From Pararhizobium sp. (GTDB taxonomy: Bacteria; Pseudomonadota; Alphaproteobacteria; Rhizobiales; Rhizobiaceae), in NCBI GenBank assembly GCA_017794825.1, contig CP051237.1, positions 682,001 through 746,000 on the forward strand: a stretch of 64,000 bases of DNA, written 5' to 3'. The position numbers and the translations under genes were made by a program. This document shows, piece after piece, positions 51,937-60,330 of this stretch; the stretch's first letter is position 1, and each line of letters opens with the position of its first letter. A model generated the notes under the pieces. That model had not been told where the DNA came from. It was given only the letters and a program-made list of their open reading frames with translations, and did no database searches.

Positions 51937-52335
51937 ATGCTGCCATGGATTGACCGGTTCCAGCCCGTCGCCGCGCTTGCGGCGCGGCTGCTGATCGCCT
52001 GGATTTTCATCTATGACGGTTACGTGGCGATCGTCGACTATGGCGGCGTCGGCGACTACATGGAGGCGAACGGCGTCAGCCGCAGCCTTCTCCCGCTCGC
52101 CATCATCGCCGAGCTCGGCGGCGGCCTGTTTGTCGCCGTTGGACTGTTGACGCGACTGGCGTCGCTCGCGCTCGCCGGGTTCTGCATCATGACAGCCGTG
52201 CTTTTCCACGCGGGCTCCGGCGATCCGATGGCCATGATCCAGCTCTACAAGGACCTGGCGATCGCCGGCGGTTTCCTGGCGCTGGCTGCCTTCGGCGCCG
52301 GCCGCTGGTCGCTCGACGCAGCGCTGTTCCGGTAG
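51937..52335 (+). CDS. DoxX-family membrane protein
   Basis: The product is 132 residues from the ATG at 51937 with GGGAG 11 bases upstream. The DoxX pattern is AALAARLLIAWIFIYDGYVA, IIAELGGGLFVAVGLLTRLA, SLALAGFCIMTAVLFHAGSG and MIQLYKDLAIAGGFLALAAF. The frame is open far upstream without family likeness, so the internal ATG is preferred. Its position divergent from soeABC suggests a shared role in sulfur compound oxidation, since DoxX/DoxD are tied to thiosulfate:quinone chemistry, but DoxX proteins are also widespread elsewhere. Confidence 0.85.
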   Translation: MLPWIDRFQPVAALAARLLIAWIFIYDGYVAIVDYGGVGDYMEANGVSRSLLPLAIIAELGGGLFVAVGLLTRLASLALAGFCIMTAVLFHAGSGDPMAMIQLYKDLAIAGGFLALAAFGAGRWSLDAALFR

Positions 52336-52345
52336 CAGCCCGCCG

Positions 52346-54064
52346 CTATGAACGCCCGTGTTCGAATTCGCTTTGCCGCCCGGAAGCAAAGCCGCTTCTC
52401 TTCGGCCCCGCATAGCCAACGATACGGCCCTTTGCGAGCTTCCGGCGACCCAGCCAGTCGGCAATGTCATCGATCCTGAGCAGCCTGCACAGCGGAATGA
52501 TCAGCACACACAACGTGACGTAGGACAACGCGTTCGAACATTCGAGAAAGCGCAGCGCCCGGCCGATCGGCGGCGCGGTCATCCGGTCGATGCCCTCCAG
52601 ATCCGCATCGTCGCGGCACCGGCTGAGACGCGGCGAGATCGGAACGGTCGCAAGCTTCATCGTCCGCCACGGCGCGCGCAGAAAGCGCCCGGGCGTAAAC
52701 ACCGGATTGCGTTCCAGCTCCACGAAGCTCTCGTAATACTGGACGGGATCGACGAGCGTGTTGAGCCGTGTCTTCGGAAAATGCCGCGCGCGCATGTCGC
52801 AGAACGCATCCGCCTGCAGCACGCGCTCCTCAACCGTTTCCGGCAGCGCGATTTCGCCGGCGAACACCTTGAAAGCGTAGCCGCACTGCAACTCCGTCAT
52901 GAAGGGAAGCGACGACCAGGTCGGCCGCGCCAGGCCGAAAAAGGCGAGCGTCGGATCGACGGGGTCGAAGATCAGTTGCAGCAGGCGCGACGGATCACGT
53001 TCACGATAGGCTTCGGGAAGAAACGGAAAGGACGGCTGGTATCCGAAACAGTAGATGATGCGCGTCGCCTCGACGCTCTCGCCGCTTTCGAATGTGACGC
53101 GATGGCCTTCCGCTTCGGTGATCGCGCCGGCCGCCTCCACCCTGCCCGATCGCACGAACTCGACCGAATGGCCGGCCTTGTTGAAGAAGGCGTGGCCCGT
53201 CGGAATGTCGTTGCTCCATTCCGGCACGCCGTGCCCCTGGTAGCCCATCAGCGAACCGGTGCACAAAAGGTTCGTCAGAACGCGAATGCCAGGCTGGCGA
53301 TCCGGAATGTTGCTGAGCACCCTGTGCATCGTGGTGATGTTGATGTCGAGCGCGCTCGTATGCCTGTCGAAGACGCCGGCGGGAAGGCGTTCGTCGACTG
53401 CAGTCCTGCGATAGAAATGCTGCCCTCCGCTGATCGCCCAGGTGACGCGCGCCCTGGTCTTCGCCAGTTCGTCGATCATGTCCGATGCGGTCTCGCCGCC
53501 GCCATAGACGATCACGTGGTCGGCTGCGGTGATATTCAAATCGCGAACCGCCTTGATGTCGCCGGAGTGGATCAGTTCGCCTCCGAACGATGCAATCGGA
53601 CCACTCGCCAGCCGCTTGCGGCTGTGCACGCCGGTGCATATCGCCAGCCGTTTGGCGCGCAGGCACCGCGTGACAGTCGCGCCGTCGGCGGATTTTTGTT
53701 CGTAGGAGACTGTCCAGCCGTCGTCGTCCCGCTCTGTCCGGATAACGCTTGCGCCGAACTCCAGGTGCTCGCGCAGGCGGAATTCGTCCGCATAGGCGTT
53801 GAGATACTCCAGCGCGTCGCTCCAGTGAAAGAAGTGACCGACATTTTCCGGCATCGGAAAATCCGAGGCTTCCGTCATGGTGCGCGAAGAGGTCGACACC
53901 GTGGTCGACATGGTCGTGACGATGTCGCGGTCTTCGGTAAAGTTCCAGACGCCGCCGAGATCGTCGCGACGTTCCAGAATCGTGAAGCTGAGACCGTGTT
54001 TTCGCGCATACCGGCCGGCATAGAGACCAGACCATCCGGCTCCGATGATAGCAATATCCAACAA
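52346..54064 (-). CDS. Flavin-containing monooxygenase
   Basis: The product is 572 residues. The only usable starts are TTGs at 54064 and 54061, because a stop codon lies three codons upstream; AGGTG is seven bases before the first TTG. FAD motif IAIIGAGWSGLYAGRYARK, the FMO-like FGGELIHSGDIKAV and NADPH motif VIVYGGGETASDMIDEL are clear. Such enzymes oxygenate N, S or ketone groups in soft nucleophiles. The C-terminal extension has a hydrophobic segment (ALSYVTLCVLIIPLCRLL). It converges on the DoxX gene. Confidence 0.88.
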   Translation of the reverse strand: MLDIAIIGAGWSGLYAGRYARKHGLSFTILERRDDLGGVWNFTEDRDIVTTMSTTVSTSSRTMTEASDFPMPENVGHFFHWSDALEYLNAYADEFRLREHLEFGASVIRTERDDDGWTVSYEQKSADGATVTRCLRAKRLAICTGVHSRKRLASGPIASFGGELIHSGDIKAVRDLNITAADHVIVYGGGETASDMIDELAKTRARVTWAISGGQHFYRRTAVDERLPAGVFDRHTSALDINITTMHRVLSNIPDRQPGIRVLTNLLCTGSLMGYQGHGVPEWSNDIPTGHAFFNKAGHSVEFVRSGRVEAAGAITEAEGHRVTFESGESVEATRIIYCFGYQPSFPFLPEAYRERDPSRLLQLIFDPVDPTLAFFGLARPTWSSLPFMTELQCGYAFKVFAGEIALPETVEERVLQADAFCDMRARHFPKTRLNTLVDPVQYYESFVELERNPVFTPGRFLRAPWRTMKLATVPISPRLSRCRDDADLEGIDRMTAPPIGRALRFLECSNALSYVTLCVLIIPLCRLLRIDDIADWLGRRKLAKGRIVGYAGPKRSGFASGRQSEFEHGRS

Positions 54065-54205
54065 CGTAATTCACCTGAATTGCTGTACGCTCTTCGGGCG
54101 AAAAATCATTTTTATTGTTTAAAATCAATATTTAAAAGTAATTGCTTATTTATGTAAATTGCTTCCTGTTTTTTATTCTTTTTCTATTAAAAATTGAGCA
54201 GACGC
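54065..54205. promoter_or_regulatory. AT-rich spacer between lipid kinase and monooxygenase genes
   Basis: This stretch of 141 bases is far richer in A and T than its surroundings, with runs such as TTTTTATTC and TTTAAAATCAATATTT around 54105-54190. It should carry the promoter of the monooxygenase gene, possibly with an UP element. No gene is seen. Confidence 0.5.
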
Positions 54206-55273
54206 TCACTCGTCCAGGTAAATCATGTTTATCGCGCCCGGAACAACGCTGATGGTCGCCGGCGTGACGCCCGCCGGTTCGCCATCAACCTCGACCTGCA
54301 TTGGCTCCGACGTTTCCATGCGAAACACCCTTCCCTGCACAACGCGCATGCCCGCTTTGCGCACATAGCTTCCGTCCTTCATGGCGGGCAGGATTTGCGC
54401 CAGCATGCGGCCTTTTGAAACCGGGCCGATCTCCACGCAATCGAGCAATCCGTCGTCGAACTGCGCTTCCGGGGAGAAACTGATCTCGCCCACAAGGCCC
54501 GGAAAGCCGCAAAAGAAATACCCCCAGGCTCTGACGGTCGTCGGCGGATCATTGTCAGCCGACAGGGTGAATTGTCGCGGACGCCCGCCGAGCACCGACA
54601 GGACGCCGGCCAGAACGTAAGATGCGCCTCCCAGCAGCTTCACCAAAGGCATCCTTGCGGTGAGCCTGCTCGCCTCGACCGGCAGACCGACGGAAACGAT
54701 GACGAACCCGTGCCGCGCGGCGCCGTCGCGGCCGTCGGCGGCGTCCAGCCGCATCACGTCGACCGGTTTCGCACTGGCGCTCGCAAGAGCTTCGACGGCC
54801 CGTCGGGGCGTTGAAAGACCAAGGCAATTGGCGACGACATTCACCGTCCCGCAGGGAATCTGGCCCATGATGACCTCCGAAGGCGGGACGGCGCCATTCG
54901 TCATGATGGCGTTCATGAGCAGGCTCATCGTGCCGTCGCCGCCGACCCCGACGATGCGCCGGTATCCCTCGCGCAAGGCTTCCGACACCAGCGTTTCGAT
55001 GTCGTCTCCGCTGTTCGTCGCACGAAAGCCGAATTCGCCGATCGCAGCGCGCATGCCGTCCTGAACATCCGACCACACACGCGCAGCCCTGCCCCTGCCG
55101 GCCGCCGGATTGAGGATCACGAATGTTTCCGGTTGTGGGGAGTTTTTCTTTCTCAATAGTTTTGAATCACTTGGCAAGGCGTTTTCAACTTCTGAATCAG
55201 GGTGAGGTTTTACGCCGGATGACCTGTTGATGAAAGAAGATGCTTCGCAGAATAAGGCCTCAAAAATCTTCAC
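54206..55273 (-). CDS. Diacylglycerol kinase catalytic-domain protein (YegS/LCB5-like lipid kinase)
   Basis: The product is up to 355 residues, with GTG at 55273 as the furthest start; there is no ribosome site there, and later TTG codons near 55175-55150 are possible. The catalytic domain is clear from PETFVILNPAAGRGRAARVW, the GGDGT motif (VGVGGDGTMSLLMNAIMT), IPCGTVNVVANCLGL and DGLLDCVEIGPVSKGRML, ending with MQVEVDGEPAG. It phosphorylates a lipid such as diacylglycerol. The first 45 residues are not part of the domain. Confidence 0.87.
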   Translation of the reverse strand: MKIFEALFCEASSFINRSSGVKPHPDSEVENALPSDSKLLRKKNSPQPETFVILNPAAGRGRAARVWSDVQDGMRAAIGEFGFRATNSGDDIETLVSEALREGYRRIVGVGGDGTMSLLMNAIMTNGAVPPSEVIMGQIPCGTVNVVANCLGLSTPRRAVEALASASAKPVDVMRLDAADGRDGAARHGFVIVSVGLPVEASRLTARMPLVKLLGGASYVLAGVLSVLGGRPRQFTLSADNDPPTTVRAWGYFFCGFPGLVGEISFSPEAQFDDGLLDCVEIGPVSKGRMLAQILPAMKDGSYVRKAGMRVVQGRVFRMETSEPMQVEVDGEPAGVTPATISVVPGAINMIYLDE

Positions 55274-55303
55274 GGGCCCGCATCGATTGCTGGTTGAACG
55301 GAT

Positions 55304-56008
55304 ATGCTCTCTGCGCTACCGGTTGCAACGGGAAAAGAGAGAAGGACCTGGGAGGGTGAACTGGCCAATCGAACAGCATTGATCGTCTGGGGCGGATGGG
55401 AAGGCCACACGCCCCTGCAAAGCGCCACAGTCGTCAAGTCCATGCTTGAAGGCCACGGTTTCGACGTGACATTCTCGGACACGACCGAAGCCTTCGCATC
55501 GCCGGATGTCGGCGAACATGCGCTGATCGTTCCTGTAATCACCCAGTCGGAGATCGGCCGCGAGGCGCTCTCCGGTCTCCTCGACGCCGTCAAGGGCGGA
55601 ACCGGCCTCGCCGGATTTCACGGCACGATGTGCGACGCGTTTCGCAAGGAACCGGAGTATCAGTTCATGACCGGCGGCCAATGGGTCGCCCATCCCGGAA
55701 ACATCATTGATTACAAAATCGAGATCACCCGACCGGATGATCCGATCATGGAAGGCGTAGCGGACTTCGACTATCGCTCGGAGCAGTATTACATGCATGT
55801 CGACCCGGTGAACGAGGTGCTTGCCACAACCCGCTTCGACGGTTCCCATTGCGAAGACGTGAAGGGCGTCGACATGCCGGTCGTCTGGAAGCGGCGATAC
55901 GGCAAGGGGCGCGTGTTCTACAGCGCGCTCGGCCACGTCGCCGACGAGTTCAATGTTCCCGAAATGCGGACGATCTTCGAGCGCGGCGCCTTGTGGGCGG
56001 CGCGGTAG
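55304..56008 (+). CDS. ThuA-domain protein
   Basis: The product is up to 234 residues from the ATG at 55304; homology starts at ANRTALIVWGGWEGHTPLQS, and a GGGAGGG just before a CTG near 55361 may point to a shorter form. Trehalose-utilisation ThuA motifs are present: GHGFDVTFSDTTEAFAS, GLAGFHGTMCDAFRKEPEYQ, PVVWKRRYGKGRVFYSALGH. ThuA proteins take part in disaccharide conversion, though other thu genes are absent. It is divergent from the lipid kinase. Confidence 0.88.
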   Translation: MLSALPVATGKERRTWEGELANRTALIVWGGWEGHTPLQSATVVKSMLEGHGFDVTFSDTTEAFASPDVGEHALIVPVITQSEIGREALSGLLDAVKGGTGLAGFHGTMCDAFRKEPEYQFMTGGQWVAHPGNIIDYKIEITRPDDPIMEGVADFDYRSEQYYMHVDPVNEVLATTRFDGSHCEDVKGVDMPVVWKRRYGKGRVFYSALGHVADEFNVPEMRTIFERGALWAAR

Positions 56009-56017
56009 TTCCTGGCG

Positions 56018-56812
56018 CTATTCGCCCAGAAACGCCAGGATGCGCTCGACCACGGCCTCCGGCGCTTCCCAGTGAATGGAATGCGCGGCGTTGTCGATCA
56101 CCTCGAAACGGAAATCGGCGATGCCTGAAAGAACCGCGCGCATGTCGTCCGGGGGAATCATCAGGTCGTTGCCGCCGGCGACGCCCAGCGTCGGCGCCTT
56201 GATCCGCGCGATCACATCGCCGGCCTGGTAGGCTGCGATTGCCCGTTGCTGCTTTCGCATCGCCTCGATTGGCTGCCTCCAGGGATAGGTCTTCGCCATC
56301 TCCACCGCCGAACCGACGGCGGCCTCGTCCTCGAAGAATCCGGGTGAGAACAGCCAGTAGAAGAAGGAGCGGAACCAGGTATCGTCCGAGACGCCTTCCT
56401 CGCGCTGGCGAACAAGGGTGTCGACAAGGGAAATGTTTCTCGCCGTCCTGATCGGACCGGAACAAAGGATCACGAGCTTCTCGACCCTCTCCGGGTACCG
56501 CGCCGCCAGGTCAAGCGACACCGCGCCGCCCATCGAGTGGCCGACAATATGGGCCTTGTCGACGCCGAGTTCGTCCATCAGGGCCACGACATCGTCCGCC
56601 ATGATGTCGATCCCGGTCTCGACGGTTTTCGGTTCGGTGCGGCCGACCATTCGATTGTCCGGCAGGATCAGACGATAATGCGCCGCCAGCGGTTCAATCA
56701 CGGGCAACCAGCTCTGGCTGTCGCTGGAAAGCCCGGCGACAAGCAGCAGCGGCGCGCCCTCGCCATGTTCGTCGTAGTAGAGCGAGATGCCGTTGAGTTG
56801 CGCCGTTGCCAT
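56018..56812 (-). CDS. Alpha/beta hydrolase
   Basis: The product is 264 residues from the ATG at 56812. The nucleophile elbow is AHIVGHSMGGAVSLDL, the oxyanion region GAPLLLVAGLSSDSQSW, the acid likely in GVAGGNDLMIPPDDM and the histidine in VIDNAAHSIHWEAPEAV. The substrate cannot be predicted; this group includes lactonases and C-C bond hydrolases. It converges on thuA and lies downstream of the ABC-2 export genes on the same strand. Confidence 0.88.
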   Translation of the reverse strand: MATAQLNGISLYYDEHGEGAPLLLVAGLSSDSQSWLPVIEPLAAHYRLILPDNRMVGRTEPKTVETGIDIMADDVVALMDELGVDKAHIVGHSMGGAVSLDLAARYPERVEKLVILCSGPIRTARNISLVDTLVRQREEGVSDDTWFRSFFYWLFSPGFFEDEAAVGSAVEMAKTYPWRQPIEAMRKQQRAIAAYQAGDVIARIKAPTLGVAGGNDLMIPPDDMRAVLSGIADFRFEVIDNAAHSIHWEAPEAVVERILAFLGE

Positions 56813-56898
56813 GAAAGCCGCTCCGCTTGATTGAATTCGCCCGTTCTTTAGCGGCTGGCGATCAACCCCGAAAGTGGCGAAAGACACGAACCGGCAAA

Positions 56899-57660
56899 TT
56901 ATCGTGTCTGGTTGCGGAAGACGCGCGCGCCGGTCCACAGGCTGATCAGCACCAGCGCAAGCGAAAGCCCGAAGCCGAAAGGCACGATAAAGGTGAAGAT
57001 CTCGCCGCGAAACACCGCGCGCAACGCCTCGACCATGTGCTTGAACGGATTGACGTCGGACACATATCGCAGCCAGGCCGGCGCCATGCTCATCGGCAGC
57101 AGGATGCCTGAGAGCAGAAGCACGGGCAGCGCAAAGGTGTTGATGAGCGGAGCGAAGGCGTCCTCGGATTTCATCGACAGGCCGGCGGCGTATGAGAGCG
57201 ACGAGAACGACGCGCCCAGCATGGCCACCAGCGCCAGCGCAAGCAACAAGGCGCCGAACGGAACCCGCAGACCGAACAGCATGGCGGCGAGCACGAGAAC
57301 GATCGCCTGGATCATCAGCACCATGACGTCGCGCAGCACACGGCCGGCGATAAGCGATACGCGATGGGCGGGCGTCACCATCATCCGGTCGATGACGCCG
57401 CTGCGCCATTCGTTGATGATGGCGAAGCCGACGAACGATCCGCCGAAGATCCCGAGTTGAACCAGCAGCCCAGGCACGAAGACCTGCCAGGCGTTGCCCG
57501 GCGGAAAGCCCGGAACGCTGGTCATGCGCAGAAGCAGGGGGCCGAACAGCACGAGGTAGAGTATGGGCTGCATCAGACCGATGATCACCCAGGCCGGATT
57601 TTGAAGGGACAGGAGCGTCGCCCGCCTGAAGATGATGAATGTATCCCGGAAGAAACTCAT
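56899..57660 (-). CDS. ABC-2 type export permease (DrrB-like)
   Basis: The product is 253 residues with six membrane segments. ABC-2 features are PILYLVLFGPLLLRMTSV, GSFVGFAIINEWRSGVIDRM and VTPAHRVSLIAGRVLRDVMV, LSMKSEDAFAPLINTFALPV. With the ATPase upstream it forms a DrrAB-type exporter, often for hydrophobic drugs. The gap to the ATPase gene is 18 bases. Confidence 0.89.
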   Translation of the reverse strand: MSFFRDTFIIFRRATLLSLQNPAWVIIGLMQPILYLVLFGPLLLRMTSVPGFPPGNAWQVFVPGLLVQLGIFGGSFVGFAIINEWRSGVIDRMMVTPAHRVSLIAGRVLRDVMVLMIQAIVLVLAAMLFGLRVPFGALLLALALVAMLGASFSSLSYAAGLSMKSEDAFAPLINTFALPVLLLSGILLPMSMAPAWLRYVSDVNPFKHMVEALRAVFRGEIFTFIVPFGFGLSLALVLISLWTGARVFRNQTR

Positions 57661-57678
57661 GACTTTGCTCCAGTGAAT

Positions 57679-58650
57679 TCAGTCGCGCAGCGAGCGACCG
57701 GTGAGGTTGAGAAAGACGTCATCGAGCGTCGGGCGAGCGATCTCCACGCCGATCGGCTCGACATCGAGATCCGTCAGCTTGCGCAGAAGGCCCGGCAAGA
57801 CGGACGCGCCATTGGGAACGCGGAAATGCACCACATTGCCCTCGCACACGACATTGGCCGCGTTTTCCAGCGCCCCGGCCGTTTCTTGCGACTTCGCCGC
57901 ATCTTCCGCCGTCCTGAGCGTCAGCGTGATCGCATCGCCCGACAACCGTTCCTTGAGTTCGGCCGACGCGCCTTCCCCGACAATTCGCCCGTGATCGATG
58001 ATCAGCAGCCGGTCGGACAGGGCGTCCGCCTCGTCCATGTAGTGGGTTGTGAGAAACACGGTGGTCCCGAATTGGTCGCGCAAGCTGCGGATATGGCTCC
58101 ACAGATTGGCGCGCGCCTGCGGGTCGAGGCCGGTCGACGGCTCGTCGAGAAAGACGAGTTCCGGTTCGTGGATCAGGCCCATCACGATGTCGAGACGGCG
58201 GCGCTGTCCGCCGGACAGCGAACCGCAAGGACGATCCCATATCCCGTCGAGGTCGAGCGCCCTGAGCAACGCTTTTCCCCGCCTTTCGCCCTCCTGTCTG
58301 CTCAGACCGTAGAGCTGCGCCTGAGACACGATCTCGAGGCTGACCTTCGCCTCGCGCATGGTCGTCCCGCCCTGCGCGACATAGCCGATCCGTCTCTTCA
58401 CGCCTCTCGCATCACGCCGCAGATCGCATCCGGCGACGATGGCCTCGCCGTCTGTCGGCTCCAGCAGCGTGCACAGCATCTTCAGCGTCGTCGTCTTGCC
58501 TGCGCCGTTTGGACCCAGAAAGCCGACGATCTCGCCCCTGCCGACAGTCAGGTCGATGCCCTGCACCGCGTCCACGGTTTCGGTGCGGGTCTTGTAGCTT
58601 CGTTTCAGGCCGCGGGCGACGATCGCCTGCTCTTTGGCAGCTTCCAGCAT
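57679..58650 (-). CDS. ABC transporter ATP-binding protein, DrrA-like
   Basis: The product is 323 residues. Motifs are Walker A FLGPNGAGKTTTLKMLCTLL, signature LSGGQRRRLDIVMGLI, Walker B LVFLDEPSTGLDPQAR and H-loop VFLTTHYMDEADALSD. The C-terminal domain (VEPIGVEIARPTLDDVFLNL) is the DrrA-type end. The gene is divergent from a MarR regulator; a perfect palindrome between them likely controls both. Confidence 0.91.
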   Translation of the reverse strand: MLEAAKEQAIVARGLKRSYKTRTETVDAVQGIDLTVGRGEIVGFLGPNGAGKTTTLKMLCTLLEPTDGEAIVAGCDLRRDARGVKRRIGYVAQGGTTMREAKVSLEIVSQAQLYGLSRQEGERRGKALLRALDLDGIWDRPCGSLSGGQRRRLDIVMGLIHEPELVFLDEPSTGLDPQARANLWSHIRSLRDQFGTTVFLTTHYMDEADALSDRLLIIDHGRIVGEGASAELKERLSGDAITLTLRTAEDAAKSQETAGALENAANVVCEGNVVHFRVPNGASVLPGLLRKLTDLDVEPIGVEIARPTLDDVFLNLTGRSLRD

Positions 58651-58651
58651 C

Positions 58652-58680
58652 TTGACGATTCCTGATTATCTTGATAATCA
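58652..58680 (+). promoter_or_regulatory. Candidate MarR operator and promoter
   Basis: TGATTATC-TT-GATAATCA (58663-58680) is a perfect 18-base palindrome between the exporter and marR starts. TTGACG (58652-58657) and TAATCA (58675-58680) are 17 bases apart and could form the marR promoter, overlapped by the palindrome. If so, the start point would be almost at the marR ATG. Confidence 0.65.
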
Positions 58681-58688
58681 TATATCTT

Positions 58689-59294
58689 ATGAATCAAAAT
58701 ACTTTTTCGTCAAGAGATAAAGAGTCCGCTGTCGCGGAAATGGTCGAAGCGCTGCGGGTCAGCCAGAACGCCTCGGACATGATGGACGAAGCGTTCTCCA
58801 CGCTGTTGCGGATCAACAGGACGGATGCACGCTGTCTCGACATCGTTCATCGTCTGGGACGGATCACCGCCGGAGATCTTGCCCGCATGAGCGGATTGAC
58901 CACCGGAGCCGTAACGACTGTCGTCGACCGGCTGGAACAAGCAGGATATCTGCGCCGCATCCGGGACACGGAGGATCGGCGAAAGGTCTTTCTCGAATCC
59001 ACGGAACGCGCCGATCAACTGGCCGAAGCGGTCTATGGACAGATCAGCAAGGTCGGCCACCGCAGGATGGGCGAACTCACGATCGAGGACATTCTCCGCG
59101 TGACCCGTTTTCTACAGATCAACGCCCATATCAACACGTCGCTTTCGGACGCGCTGCGCAAAGTCTGCGCTGCGGAGAACGACGAGGACGATCCGCTGAA
59201 GATCGCCGAGGTCTTCGCGACGCACATGCAGTCTTACGCCGATACAGTCGACAAGGGTGTCGATGACATCATCAAGGGTAAAAAGCCGGAGTAG
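58689..59294 (+). CDS. MarR-family transcriptional regulator
   Basis: The product is 201 residues from the ATG at 58689; the upstream TTG at 58671 lies within the palindrome. No ribosome-binding site is seen, so the message may be leaderless. The wHTH is LDIVHRLGRITAGDLARMSG, LTTGAVTTVVDRLEQAGYLR, then the wing RIRDTEDRRKVFLESTERAD. MarR regulators often respond to phenolic compounds and control exporters, which suits the divergent DrrAB-like genes. Confidence 0.9.
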   Translation: MNQNTFSSRDKESAVAEMVEALRVSQNASDMMDEAFSTLLRINRTDARCLDIVHRLGRITAGDLARMSGLTTGAVTTVVDRLEQAGYLRRIRDTEDRRKVFLESTERADQLAEAVYGQISKVGHRRMGELTIEDILRVTRFLQINAHINTSLSDALRKVCAAENDEDDPLKIAEVFATHMQSYADTVDKGVDDIIKGKKPE

Positions 59295-59372
59295 CGGCCA
59301 AAGCCGGCGCTTCATTCTTGTGGCCGGCTGTGACATGGTGAGAGATCATTCGGTCCTTCGACGAGGTCTTCC

Positions 59373-60329
59373 ATGAGCACAAGCCGGTTCCAGCCGGTGT
59401 CCGGTTTCGATCTGCCCCGCTTTGCGGGCGTGCCGACATTCATGCGGTTGCCGCACATCACGCTGGACGATCCGGAGATCGCCGACGTCCTGATCGGCCT
59501 GATCGGCGCGCCCTGGGACGGCGGAACCACCAATCGGCCAGGTCCCAGACACGGCCCCCGGCAGCTGCGCGACCTCTCGACCATGATACGCGCGCAGAAC
59601 GGAGCAACCGGCGTTCGTCCTTTCGAGGCGGCGAACTGCGCCGACCTGGGCGACGTCGCGCCCAATCCGGCCGACGTCATGGACAGCCTCGACCGCTTCA
59701 CGACCTTCTATTCGAGGGTCAGGAAAGCCGGCGTCCGGCCGCTGACGGCCGGCGGCGACCATCTGTGCTCTCTGCCAATCCTGCGGGGTCTGGCGTCCGA
59801 CGGTCCGGTCGGCATGATCCATTTCGACAGTCATACCGATCTCTTCCACAGCTATTTCAATGGCTGCATGTACACCCACGGAACGCCGTTTCGCCGCGCC
59901 GTCGAGGAAGGACTTCTCGATCCGCAACGCGTCGTGCAGATTGGTATCCGGGGAACGGCCTACGACATGGAAGACCGCGACTTCGCCAAGTCTGTCGGCG
60001 TCAGGGTCATCGCGATCGAAGAGTTTTTCGAGCGCGGCATTCCCGACGTGATGGCAGAGGCGCGGGAAATCGCCGGATCGGGCCCGACCTATGTCTCCTA
60101 TGACATCGATTTCGTCGATCCGGCCTTCGCGCCCGGAACCGGCACGCCGGAGGTTGGCGGCCCGAATTCCTTTCAGGCATTGCAGGTCGTTCGCGAACTG
60201 GAAGGCGTCAATATCATCGGGGCCGATTTGGTCGAGGTCTCGCCGCCCTTCGATCAGGCGGGCGGCACGGCCTGGCTTGCGGTCTCGATCATGTTCGAAC
60301 TGCTCTGCGTCATGGTTGGACAGAATTGA
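59373..60329 (+). CDS. Ureohydrolase (arginase/agmatinase/guanidino-acid hydrolase family)
   Basis: The product is 318 residues. The dimanganese ligands are present: H130 (TAGGDHLCS), D152, H154 and D156 (HFDSHTDLFHS), D244 and D246 (SYDIDFVDPAFAPGTGTPE). PWDGGTTNRPGPRHGPRQLR and the ending AGGTAWLAVSIMFELL place it near agmatinase-like enzymes. It hydrolyses a guanidino compound to urea and an amine; which one is not clear. It lies one base upstream of the 8-oxoguanine deaminase gene, suggesting a joint function. Confidence 0.9.
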   Translation: MSTSRFQPVSGFDLPRFAGVPTFMRLPHITLDDPEIADVLIGLIGAPWDGGTTNRPGPRHGPRQLRDLSTMIRAQNGATGVRPFEAANCADLGDVAPNPADVMDSLDRFTTFYSRVRKAGVRPLTAGGDHLCSLPILRGLASDGPVGMIHFDSHTDLFHSYFNGCMYTHGTPFRRAVEEGLLDPQRVVQIGIRGTAYDMEDRDFAKSVGVRVIAIEEFFERGIPDVMAEAREIAGSGPTYVSYDIDFVDPAFAPGTGTPEVGGPNSFQALQVVRELEGVNIIGADLVEVSPPFDQAGGTAWLAVSIMFELLCVMVGQN

Positions 60330-60330
60330 C

